Part shown: one piece after another, positions 6,801 through 12,547 of the stretch
Position numbering within the stretch: the stretch's first letter is position 1
Layout: each line of letters begins with the position of its first letter
Origin: an uncultured Lachnospiraceae bacterium
Lineage (GTDB): Bacteria; Bacillota; Clostridia; Lachnospirales; Lachnospiraceae
NCBI GenBank assembly: GCA_947175845.1
Contig: CAMWOK010000059.1
Span: forward strand, 1 to 12,547
Direction: 5' to 3'
DNA: 12,547 bases
The notes under the pieces: generated by a model
Databases searched by the model: none
What the model saw: the letters and a program-made list of their open reading frames with translations, nothing else
Told to the model about the DNA's origin: nothing
Made by a program: the position numbers and the translations under genes

Positions 6801-7503
6801 GATTCTGTGCCCGGAAGTTTTTGACATGCTGTATCAGAAATTTGTGCATGGAGAGCTGTCTGAGAGAGTGTGCAAGCTTGCCCTGCTGAAATTCTGGGCA
6901 GAGAATATTTACAATGGCATGGAGGTGCCGGAGGATGTCGCGCGATCCTTTATACTCGAGCTTCTCAATGACGACGTATATTTTCCTTTTTATACGGGGC
7001 TTGTGGAACTGGTTCCAGAGCTGCATTACATTAAAAACAGCACGTTTGTGGAGTACAGGACACAGCCGCAGAGTCAGGTATATATGCATTATGTGTATGA
7101 TGACAGCTCACCGGCCAGAGAGAGTGCGGATCAGGCGGCAGATATCAATTACGACTGTTATGAAATCAGGGAAATGAAGGAAATGTACGAGGGAATTCAT
7201 GTGAGTATGTTTCAGCTCTTTCACGGGGAGACGGTGCAGTATTATATCACGGAGAGCAGTGTGGAAAACGGAGAGGCTGTGCAGGAGCGCGTGACGCAGA
7301 GCGGCACACTGTCCGGGAAATCGGAGGCGGATGACGGCAGTTTGGTGCGGGAGGCGCAGAATTATGCTGCAGATGACCGGTTTAACATACTCAACGATAT
7401 CATGCTGAGCATCAGTCTGCAGGATGAGGCGACAGCGCAGCAGCTGACAGAGGAGTATATCTATCAGGATTTCTGTGTGAGGGAGCTTTTTAAGGTACTG
7501 TGA
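3877..7503 (+). CDS. Large beta-sandwich/helical-repeat protein of unknown function (DUF5717-like)
   Basis: I know no assigned function. The 1208-residue product has no signal peptide or membrane helix, so it is probably cytoplasmic. Residues 1-280 look beta-rich and contain two similar strand pairs, GEFVIISN..YVIPYKVSV (83-102) and GAVIFSD..YTIPFDILI (259-278), suggesting two Ig-like or E-set sandwiches. Residues 290-660 and 770-1050 are helical with TPR/solenoid-like spacing of aromatic and Leu residues, for example at 335-362. Beta-rich segments at 675-760 and 1055-1130, the latter ending GETVQYYITES, may be further sandwich domains. Residues 1130-1165 are polar and probably flexible. From memory it matches a Lachnospiraceae family annotated DUF5717; the name needs confirming. 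It is first in a tight four-gene run, 30 bases before an Hsp70-like gene, and looks like a scaffold. Confidence 0.85.
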   Translation: MDDNREKPEYLEISCQEIELCAWPGEIVEDSFTICSADKLAEGKLYSSDTRMRLYEAEFQGTQTQITYCFDGTASEAGSSIRGEFVIISNRGEYVIPYKVSVQKPQLQSSLGEIRNLFHFTNLAQTNWEEAVTLFYSRNFVSILHKGDKSAYLAYVGQSRYEGNEQNVEEFLIEANKKTPIIYSFDIEGFLMEDIQDSTVKSIVITKSSWGYSCVHIWIKGDFLSTDRQTLTSVDFIDNKCNFNIYIDASKLHDGVNSGAVIFSDACNTYTIPFDILIEEEPERRTDNRRERMALCSMVNSYVDMRLNRLTEAQWMNRFEKELKVLLDLDEDSILFNLYRVQLLIAKERFNEAKWYLDMIEQRLSKEAGTGFVNCYYLYLTTLINCAEDYVRECSDEIETVYANNPQKWQLGWFVLQMNEDLQRSRELRWQFMEEMFANGCTSPLLLCEAVLLLQTSPTTLLKLEEFEENVLWHGARRQMLRPELIEQLQYLAARRKVYSTLLVRILCEVYKTYKSPQTVASICHILILGDKKGVEYYPWYALGVEHSVRVTGLYEYYMMSLELDQYGDIRDSVEIPKMVLMYFAYQSNLDYELNAFLYAYIIKNKDKYPDLEQSYRIAVERFVVDQIRLGHINENLAYLYRNMLAPQMVMDETAYAFTPLLFMHRIYVDNPRIKNVVIIHEKVNGESSYPVENCVCMIPIYGSEYKLFLQDENGSRFTKSIQYENKQLMDPKRQLGYVSGYMQGRLRFDIYLCEVDKNYITISQDNVSRFKNLVESPLVVESFKKEIRTKLLRFYYDNDMIGELDAFLEDTEADEMEAAERAEFIRYLISRGMFDKAYYWLRSYGVTDVDPKSVARLVSKRIVNREYEYDEFLVDVSYYIYKNMKYDENILRYLMANYEGKVSALKKLWKSALDLELDARLIMERILKQMEYTGVMVSDRDSLLISYAQCEEHDRSLVNRSLVDMAYEYFVCEAILCPEVFDMLYQKFVHGELSERVCKLALLKFWAENIYNGMEVPEDVARSFILELLNDDVYFPFYTGLVELVPELHYIKNSTFVEYRTQPQSQVYMHYVYDDSSPARESADQAADINYDCYEIREMKEMYEGIHVSMFQLFHGETVQYYITESSVENGEAVQERVTQSGTLSGKSEADDGSLVREAQNYAADDRFNILNDIMLSISLQDEATAQQLTEEYIYQDFCVRELFKVL

Positions 7504-7533
7504 TGCAGGCTTACGGAAGGCAGGGGAAGAAGG

Positions 7534-8877
7534 ATGTTGATTGACAGGGCACTAGGGGAGATTACAAAAAAAAATAAGGTGGTCGTCGGATTTGACCTAG
7601 GAAATGATTACTCGCAGCTCAGTTACTGCAGGCAGAACCAGAGTATGCCGGACACAGTCAGTCTGGTGATGGGGGAGGAGCAGTACAATATTCCGACAGT
7701 CCTGTGCAGGAAAAATGACGACAAGGGAGGCGCCTGGCTGATCGGGAAAGAAGCTCTGAGAGCGGCAGAGGAAGGGCAGGGAATACTGGTTGAAAATCTG
7801 GTGCTGTCGGCGAAAAACAATGCCCGTATCAGGCTGGGAACGGACGCTTCCGCCGAGGAGCTTCCGGCCGAGTATCTGCTCGAAATCTTTGTCAAAAAAG
7901 CATTTGCACTCGTGTCTGCATACATCGTGTCCGAGGACATCGCCGCAGTCGCATACACGATGAAAGATATGAATACAGATGTTATGGAAATGCTCAGGCA
8001 TATTACGGAACATGTCGGATACCGCAGGATGGATGTGTATTTTATGAGCCATGAAGACTGCTTTTTCCAGTATATGATCCATCAGCCGCAGGAGATGTGG
8101 ATACACGATGTGCTGCTGTATGATTACAGGGATGACGGCATTAAAAGCTGCCTGCTGACCATGAACAGGAAGACGAACCCGGTCGCGTGTTTTATAGACA
8201 CTGCGGCATATCCGCAGATGAAGATTGAGGATCTGGAAGGCAAAAACGAGATTGCCAAGGGTGCATTTTTCAGGCAGCTCGATTCATCGCTTCTGGAGAT
8301 AGTGCGGAAAAACTGTGATCAGAGAGTGATAACATCTGTTTTTTTACTGGGAGACAGCTTTTCGAAGGACTGGTGCAGAGAGTCGTTGAAATATATGTGC
8401 AGGGGCAGGCGCGTGTTTCAGGGAAACAATCTGTTCAGCAAGGGCGCCTGCTATGGCGCGCGGGAGCGCGTGTATCCCTCCACATTGTCCAGCTCTTACG
8501 TGTACCTGTCCGAGGACAAGCTTCGGGCAAACATTGGGATGACCTGTGACAGAGGGCAGGCAGAGGTCTACTATCCGATACTGGACGCGGGCACAAACTG
8601 GTATGAGGCGCAGAGCATCTTTGATGTGATGCTCGTGAAAAACAATGCGATCACGCTCAATATCGCGCCGGTTGACGGCAGGAAAACGCGGGTGGCAAGA
8701 ATTTCGCTGGAAGGCCTGAAAGTGAGGGGCAACAAGACAAACCGTGTGGGGCTTAGGTTTTACATGGAGGATCCCACTGCAGTTCAGATTGAAATTACCG
8801 ACAAGGGATTTGGGGAATTTTTCCCGTCCACAGGGCAGGTGTGGAAGGAATGCCTGCCTCTTGAGGTGATCACATAA
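7534..8877 (+). CDS. Hsp70-like protein with degenerate ATPase motifs (DUF5716-like)
   Basis: The 447-residue protein has an actin/Hsp70-type nucleotide fold followed by a beta-rich tail. Phosphate-1 is VVVGFDLGNDYSQ (16-28), keeping the Asp but replacing the usual Thr-Thr by Asn-Asp. NIPTVL (52-57) and LIGKEAL (69-75) match the Hsp70 segments for PS..V.F and VG..A. The phosphate-2 loop, normally DLGGGT, is DYRDDG (197-202), and the region of DnaK Lys70 lacks a lysine. The adenosine motif is altered to LLGDSF (271-276) with KGACYGAR (303-310). Residues 340-430 resemble an Hsp70 substrate-binding beta domain in spacing, without the helical lid. I infer a nucleotide-binding or pseudo-ATPase chaperone-like or cytoskeletal protein. 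From memory the C-terminal part matches DUF5716. The start follows GGGGAAGAAGG. Its partners are probably the adjacent proteins. Confidence 0.82.
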   Translation: MLIDRALGEITKKNKVVVGFDLGNDYSQLSYCRQNQSMPDTVSLVMGEEQYNIPTVLCRKNDDKGGAWLIGKEALRAAEEGQGILVENLVLSAKNNARIRLGTDASAEELPAEYLLEIFVKKAFALVSAYIVSEDIAAVAYTMKDMNTDVMEMLRHITEHVGYRRMDVYFMSHEDCFFQYMIHQPQEMWIHDVLLYDYRDDGIKSCLLTMNRKTNPVACFIDTAAYPQMKIEDLEGKNEIAKGAFFRQLDSSLLEIVRKNCDQRVITSVFLLGDSFSKDWCRESLKYMCRGRRVFQGNNLFSKGACYGARERVYPSTLSSSYVYLSEDKLRANIGMTCDRGQAEVYYPILDAGTNWYEAQSIFDVMLVKNNAITLNIAPVDGRKTRVARISLEGLKVRGNKTNRVGLRFYMEDPTAVQIEITDKGFGEFFPSTGQVWKECLPLEVIT

Positions 8878-8912
8878 ATTACACAGGGATAAAATCAGCA
8901 GAGGTTATGTAA

Positions 8913-9746
8913 ATGAATAATGTTTGTTTGTGTATTGGAAATTATGCAAAAAATCCATATTATATAAAATTTTCCGACATTTCATTGTATTCCATAGAGG
9001 AGTTATGTTATTATTTTATGGAAAGAGTGCATCTTCTGGATGATTCGATTGTCTCCGCGGAGCTTGTCGGCTGGATACGCCATGAGTGCGGACTGTCGGA
9101 GCTTGCGGACGAGCTGGAAGTGTATGTCAGAAAGCACGTGTCAGTCGCTGCCTTTGTCTCGACAATCTTTGAGCGGACGGGCATGTATGACGGAAACACG
9201 GCCAAGCAGGTTGACCGCATCTTGAAAGAGCAGTCGAGTCTCACGATCACCGAGAAGTACAAGAAGCGTGCGGAGTATCTCTACCAGCAGGGAAGGTTCC
9301 GGCAGGCGCTCGGGATCTACAGGGAGCTTGTGGAGTACATTCCGTCGCGGGACAGCGCGGGAAGGGCACTTCTCTATTATAATATGGCATCTATCTATGC
9401 TATGGATTTCGCATATAAGCAGGCCGCAGATCTGTATTACGAGGCGTATCTGCTGCACCCTGACAGACAGACGAGATGCGCTTACATACTTGCCAACAGG
9501 AAGGCGCTCACGGATTATGCATACGGCGCCTTCAAGCGCGAGAATCCGAATTGGGAGGAGGATTTTCAGCGGGTTGAGGAGATGTGCGCACAGGCAGATG
9601 AAAAATGGTTTGCATCAAGGGAGAAAAAGCTGGTGACAGAGCTTGCACAACTCAAGGAGAGCGGACAGATGGAGGCGTACCGCCAACAGTCGCAGACCGT
9701 CATCAATCAGCTCAGAAAGGATTACAAGCGCCAGACGATGGGGTAG
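8913..9746 (+). CDS. TPR-containing protein of unknown function
   Basis: The product has 277 residues, no signal peptide and no membrane segment. Residues 1-110 form a helical domain I do not recognise, beginning MNNVCLCIGNYAKNPYYI. Two TPR-like helix pairs follow at about 115-146 (AEYLYQQGRFRQALGIYREL) and 150-184 (LLYYNMASIYAMDFAYKQA). A charged helix likely to form a coiled coil covers 225-275. TPR pairs usually bind the ends or helices of partner proteins, and TPR proteins often serve Hsp70s, so the preceding Hsp70-like protein is an obvious candidate partner (inference). The ATG at 8913 follows AGAGG (8900-8904). The first 100 bases are strikingly A+T-rich compared with the rest of the gene. 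A later Met (residue 36) is a possible but less likely start. Confidence 0.8.
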   Translation: MNNVCLCIGNYAKNPYYIKFSDISLYSIEELCYYFMERVHLLDDSIVSAELVGWIRHECGLSELADELEVYVRKHVSVAAFVSTIFERTGMYDGNTAKQVDRILKEQSSLTITEKYKKRAEYLYQQGRFRQALGIYRELVEYIPSRDSAGRALLYYNMASIYAMDFAYKQAADLYYEAYLLHPDRQTRCAYILANRKALTDYAYGAFKRENPNWEEDFQRVEEMCAQADEKWFASREKKLVTELAQLKESGQMEAYRQQSQTVINQLRKDYKRQTMG

Positions 9747-9777
9747 TGCGCAGACATGGTAGAAAGGGGTTATTTCG

Positions 9778-10965
9778 ATGGGATTACTTGGAAAGATCAA
9801 AGGACTGTTTAACCGTCGCGCAGAGGAAGCGGAGAATGTGTACAGGCCTGACTGGGAGGAGGAACGCCTAAAGCGCGACGATATCGACATGCATGACAAC
9901 ACACAGCGCGAGCACTATGTCAAGGCATGTATGGAGCAGATGGCAGAGGCGTCGAGGGAGCTGGACACACTGGGCGGAGAGTACAATCTGGTGACGTCCT
10001 ATCTGACAGATATGGAGGAGATCGAGGCACAGTCCGACGAGATCAAAGAGCAGATCCGATCCTATGCATCAAAAATTATCGAACTGGAGACAAGCAGGGA
10101 GAAGCTTGACAAAAAACGCCGCATCATGAAGCCGGAGGATTATCTGCGCATGGAGCGCATCGAGCAGTACATGCCGGAGGGGTACAAAAGATTGAAGGAA
10201 GCGGAGGACTACCAGGTACTGGTGAAGAAGGACATGGGGCGGCTTGAGGGGGAGCGGCATGCCTATTATTACCGCAAAAATGAGTTGGAAAATTCAATGC
10301 GCAACATGAAAGGCATCACATTTATGACAGTCGGTTCCATGTTGTTTCTAGCGCTGATGCTGACGGTGATCGGCGCGGCGTGGCAGCTTGACGTCTCGCT
10401 TGGATATGCCATCGCCGTGTTGGTTGCGGCGTCGACGCTCGCCTTTGTGTATGTCAGATTTCACGAGTCGCAGCGGGAGCTTGTCAAGGTCGAGAAGGGG
10501 ATCAACAAAATAGTACTGCTGCATAACACGGTAAAAATCCGGTATGTCAACAATACAAATCTGCTGGAGTACCTGTATGTGAAGTACAACGTCAACAGCT
10601 CCAATGAGCTCAAGAAACTATGGGACAAGTATCTCGAGGAAAATATCCATCGCGAGCAGGAGAAGCAGATGGAGCAGGATATGGATTCCAACGAGGCGGC
10701 GCTGATCAAGCTTCTGCGCAGCTGCAACATTGCCGATCCGAATCTGTGGCTGCACCAGGTGCGGGCGCTGATTGACAGCAAGGAGATGGTGGAGATCCGG
10801 CACGGATTGATCATCCGGCGCCAGAAACTCAGAAAGCAGATGGAGTACAATGCCAAAGCCGCGCAGGAGGCCCAGGATGAGGTCAAGGATATCGTGGCAA
10901 AATATCCGGAGTACGCGGAGCGAATACTGAATCTGGTGTCCGACTACGAGAAAGCGCTTGCTTAA
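9778..10965 (+). CDS. Coiled-coil protein with a central membrane hairpin, unknown function
   Basis: The 395-residue product has two adjacent membrane helices at about 179-201 and 206-227, joined by only a few residues. This would form a hairpin with both ends on the same side, probably the cytoplasm. Residues 1-14 (MGLLGKIKGLFNRR) form a basic amphipathic helix that could lie on the membrane. Residues 45-175 are highly charged with heptad-like spacing, and a second charged helical region runs 228-395; both are likely coiled coils. No enzyme motif is seen. It closes the four-gene run (31 bases after the TPR gene, ribosome site AAAGGGG) and is the only member with membrane segments, so it probably anchors the other products (inference). 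The family is not one I can name. Confidence 0.8.
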   Translation: MGLLGKIKGLFNRRAEEAENVYRPDWEEERLKRDDIDMHDNTQREHYVKACMEQMAEASRELDTLGGEYNLVTSYLTDMEEIEAQSDEIKEQIRSYASKIIELETSREKLDKKRRIMKPEDYLRMERIEQYMPEGYKRLKEAEDYQVLVKKDMGRLEGERHAYYYRKNELENSMRNMKGITFMTVGSMLFLALMLTVIGAAWQLDVSLGYAIAVLVAASTLAFVYVRFHESQRELVKVEKGINKIVLLHNTVKIRYVNNTNLLEYLYVKYNVNSSNELKKLWDKYLEENIHREQEKQMEQDMDSNEAALIKLLRSCNIADPNLWLHQVRALIDSKEMVEIRHGLIIRRQKLRKQMEYNAKAAQEAQDEVKDIVAKYPEYAERILNLVSDYEKALA

Positions 10966-11035
10966 ACAGGTAAATACATGGGAAAACTGCTGTCTTGCAG
11001 CAATCTGATACAAACAACAATGAGGAGGAAGAAAA

Positions 11036-11908
11036 ATGCAGGAATTTACACCAATCAAAGAAGGTAAGGTACGCGAGGTTTACGACAATGGGGACAGTCT
11101 GATTATCGTGGCGACAGACAGAATCTCCGCTTTTGATGTGATTCTGAAAAATAAGATTACCAAAAAAGGCGCCATACTCACGCAGATGTCCAGATTCTGG
11201 TTTGATTTCACAAAGGATGTGGTGCCAAACCATATGATTTCCGTGGACGTGAACGATATGCCTGAATTTTTCCAAAATGACAGGTTTGACGGCAACAGTA
11301 TGATGTGCCGCAAACTCGATATTTTACCGATCGAGTGCATTGTGCGCGGCTATATCACGGGCAGCGGCTGGGCAAGCTACAAGGAGAACGGCACGGTGTG
11401 CGGCATAAAGCTTCCGGAAGGACTCAGAGAGTCCGAGAAGCTTCCGGAGCCTATCTACACGCCGAGCACAAAGGCTGAGCTTGGGATGCATGACGAGAAC
11501 ATTTCTTTTGAGAAAAGTATCGAGGTGCTCGAGGCGAAGTACCCCGGAAAGGGTGCAGAGTACGCCAGCGCGATCAGAGAGCTTACGCTCGCGCTCTACA
11601 AAAAGTGTGCGGAGTACGCGCTGAGCAAGGGCATCATTATCGCAGATACCAAGTTTGAGTTCGGCCTTGACGCGGACGGCAATGTGGTGCTGGGCGACGA
11701 GATGCTCACGCCGGACAGTTCCCGGTTCTGGCCGCTGGAGGGATATGAGGCCGGAAAAGGCCAGCCGTCTTTCGACAAGCAGTTTGTTCGGAACTGGCTC
11801 AAGGCAAATCCGGACAACGACAACCTGCTGCCGGAGGAGGTTGTCACGAGGACAGTAGACAAATATAAAGAGGCGTTTGCGCTGCTTACAGGAAAGGAAT
11901 TTGTGTAG
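11036..11908 (+). CDS. purC: Phosphoribosylaminoimidazole-succinocarboxamide (SAICAR) synthase
   Basis: PurC joins CAIR and aspartate, using ATP, to form SAICAR in de novo purine synthesis. The 290-residue length matches the longer, yeast-like class rather than the roughly 237-residue E. coli type. Family signatures are clear: KEGKVREVY (8-16), the ATDRISAFD segment (26-34), LPIECIVRGYITGSGW (97-112) and IIIADTKFEFG (201-211), then GDEMLTPDSSRFW. The start is fixed by GAGGAGG (11022-11028), 7 bases before the ATG. It lies 70 bases after the membrane-hairpin gene with no obvious terminator or promoter between them, and 48 bases before purB, so purC and purB are probably co-transcribed. Confidence 0.97.
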   Translation: MQEFTPIKEGKVREVYDNGDSLIIVATDRISAFDVILKNKITKKGAILTQMSRFWFDFTKDVVPNHMISVDVNDMPEFFQNDRFDGNSMMCRKLDILPIECIVRGYITGSGWASYKENGTVCGIKLPEGLRESEKLPEPIYTPSTKAELGMHDENISFEKSIEVLEAKYPGKGAEYASAIRELTLALYKKCAEYALSKGIIIADTKFEFGLDADGNVVLGDEMLTPDSSRFWPLEGYEAGKGQPSFDKQFVRNWLKANPDNDNLLPEEVVTRTVDKYKEAFALLTGKEFV

Positions 11909-11956
11909 GCCCGGAGATTGGCATCCGCAGTAATTTTGGGAAATGAGGAGAAGGAT

Positions 11957-12547
11957 ATGAGTACAGACAGATACACAAGCCCGCTTTCCGAGCGCTATGC
12001 CAGCAAGGAAATGCAGTATATTTTTTCGCAGGATATGAAGTTTTGCACATGGCGGAGGCTCTGGATTGCACTGGCGGAGACAGAGATGGAGCTGGGGCTG
12101 AGCGAGAACGGAAAGCCGGTTATCACGCAGGAGCAGATTGACGAGTTAAAGGCGCACGCCAGGGATATCAACTACGAGGTGGCGCGGGAGCGCGAGAAGC
12201 TTGTGCGCCATGATGTGATGAGTCATGTGTACGCGTATGGACAGCAGTGTCCGAAAGCGGCAGGAATTATCCATCTGGGGGCGACCTCCTGCTATGTGGG
12301 TGACAACACAGATATTATCGTGATGAGCGAGGCGTTGAAGCTTGTGCACAGAAAGCTTGTGAATGTGATCGACAGGCTGGCAGGGTTTGCGGACCGGTAC
12401 AAGGAGCTGCCGACGCTCGCGTTCACGCACTTCCAGCCTGCGCAGCCCACGACAGTAGGAAAGCGCGCCACGCTCTGGATGCAGGAGTTTCTGATAGACT
12501 TAGAGGATCTAGAGTACGTCATGGGCAGCCTGAAGTTGTTGGGTTCC
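11957..12547 (+). CDS. purB: Adenylosuccinate lyase, N-terminal part (cut by window end)
   Basis: PurB removes fumarate from SAICAR, the product of PurC next door, and from adenylosuccinate in the last step to AMP. Only the first 197 residues are in the window; the frame is open to the last base. Recognisable family segments are YTSPLSERYAS (6-16), HDVMSHV, the HLGATSCYVGDNTD motif with the substrate-binding Thr-Ser pair, and FTHFQPAQPTTVGKR carrying a conserved His. The sequence is strikingly like eukaryotic ADSL, as I recall it, rather than the short E. coli or Bacillus N-terminus. The start follows GAGGAGAAGG (11945-11954). Confidence 0.96.
   Translation, partial: MSTDRYTSPLSERYASKEMQYIFSQDMKFCTWRRLWIALAETEMELGLSENGKPVITQEQIDELKAHARDINYEVAREREKLVRHDVMSHVYAYGQQCPKAAGIIHLGATSCYVGDNTDIIVMSEALKLVHRKLVNVIDRLAGFADRYKELPTLAFTHFQPAQPTTVGKRATLWMQEFLIDLEDLEYVMGSLKLLGS

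Noticed and set aside
10988..11002. TGCTG/CAGCA hairpin before purC as a terminator
   Set aside because: Only 5 bp, no T tract follows, and it sits just before the purC ribosome site.
1..12547. Mobile element, prophage, CRISPR array or tRNA-linked integration site
   Set aside because: No transposase, integrase, phage gene, regular direct-repeat array, tRNA cloverleaf or paired attachment repeat is visible. The cluster is flanked by core metabolic genes of similar composition.

Overview
The window reads as a chromosomal segment of a Lachnospiraceae-type anaerobic Firmicute (Clostridium cluster XIVa). The basis is the style of the glycolytic and purine proteins, strong AGGAGG-type ribosome sites, A+T-rich spacers between moderately G+C-rich genes, and a block of large uncharacterised proteins that I associate from memory with this family. 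All seven genes lie on the + strand. No tRNA, rRNA, insertion sequence, prophage or CRISPR array is visible.

Layout. Positions 1-1718 hold a promoter and gpmI (cofactor-independent phosphoglycerate mutase). After a spacer with two related terminator-like hairpins comes eno (enolase, start at 1976), which carries an unusual insertion of about 33 residues. Together they convert 3-phosphoglycerate to phosphoenolpyruvate. Positions 3362-3876 are a 515-base non-coding region rich in structure: a perfect 13-bp inverted repeat just after eno, a promoter-like site with a perfect TATAAT, a roughly 150-nt candidate RNA ending in a 25-bp G-U-containing hairpin with a competing upstream arm, a short GC-rich island, a repeat shared with the gpmI upstream region, and a promoter for the next gene.

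Positions 3877-10965 hold four closely spaced genes (gaps of 30, 35 and 31 bases). They encode a 1208-residue beta-sandwich/helical-repeat protein, a 447-residue Hsp70-like protein with damaged ATPase motifs, a 277-residue TPR protein, and a 395-residue coiled-coil protein with a two-helix membrane hairpin. I know no experimental function for any of them. They look like parts of one membrane-attached cytoplasmic assembly built around an Hsp70-fold protein, and this is the best candidate here for an undescribed system.

Positions 11036-12547 hold purC and the start of purB (cut by the window edge), two consecutive steps of purine synthesis. No clear terminator or promoter separates the unknown block from purC, so read-through is possible. 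Functions of the four-gene block and of the non-coding elements are inferences from sequence pattern only.
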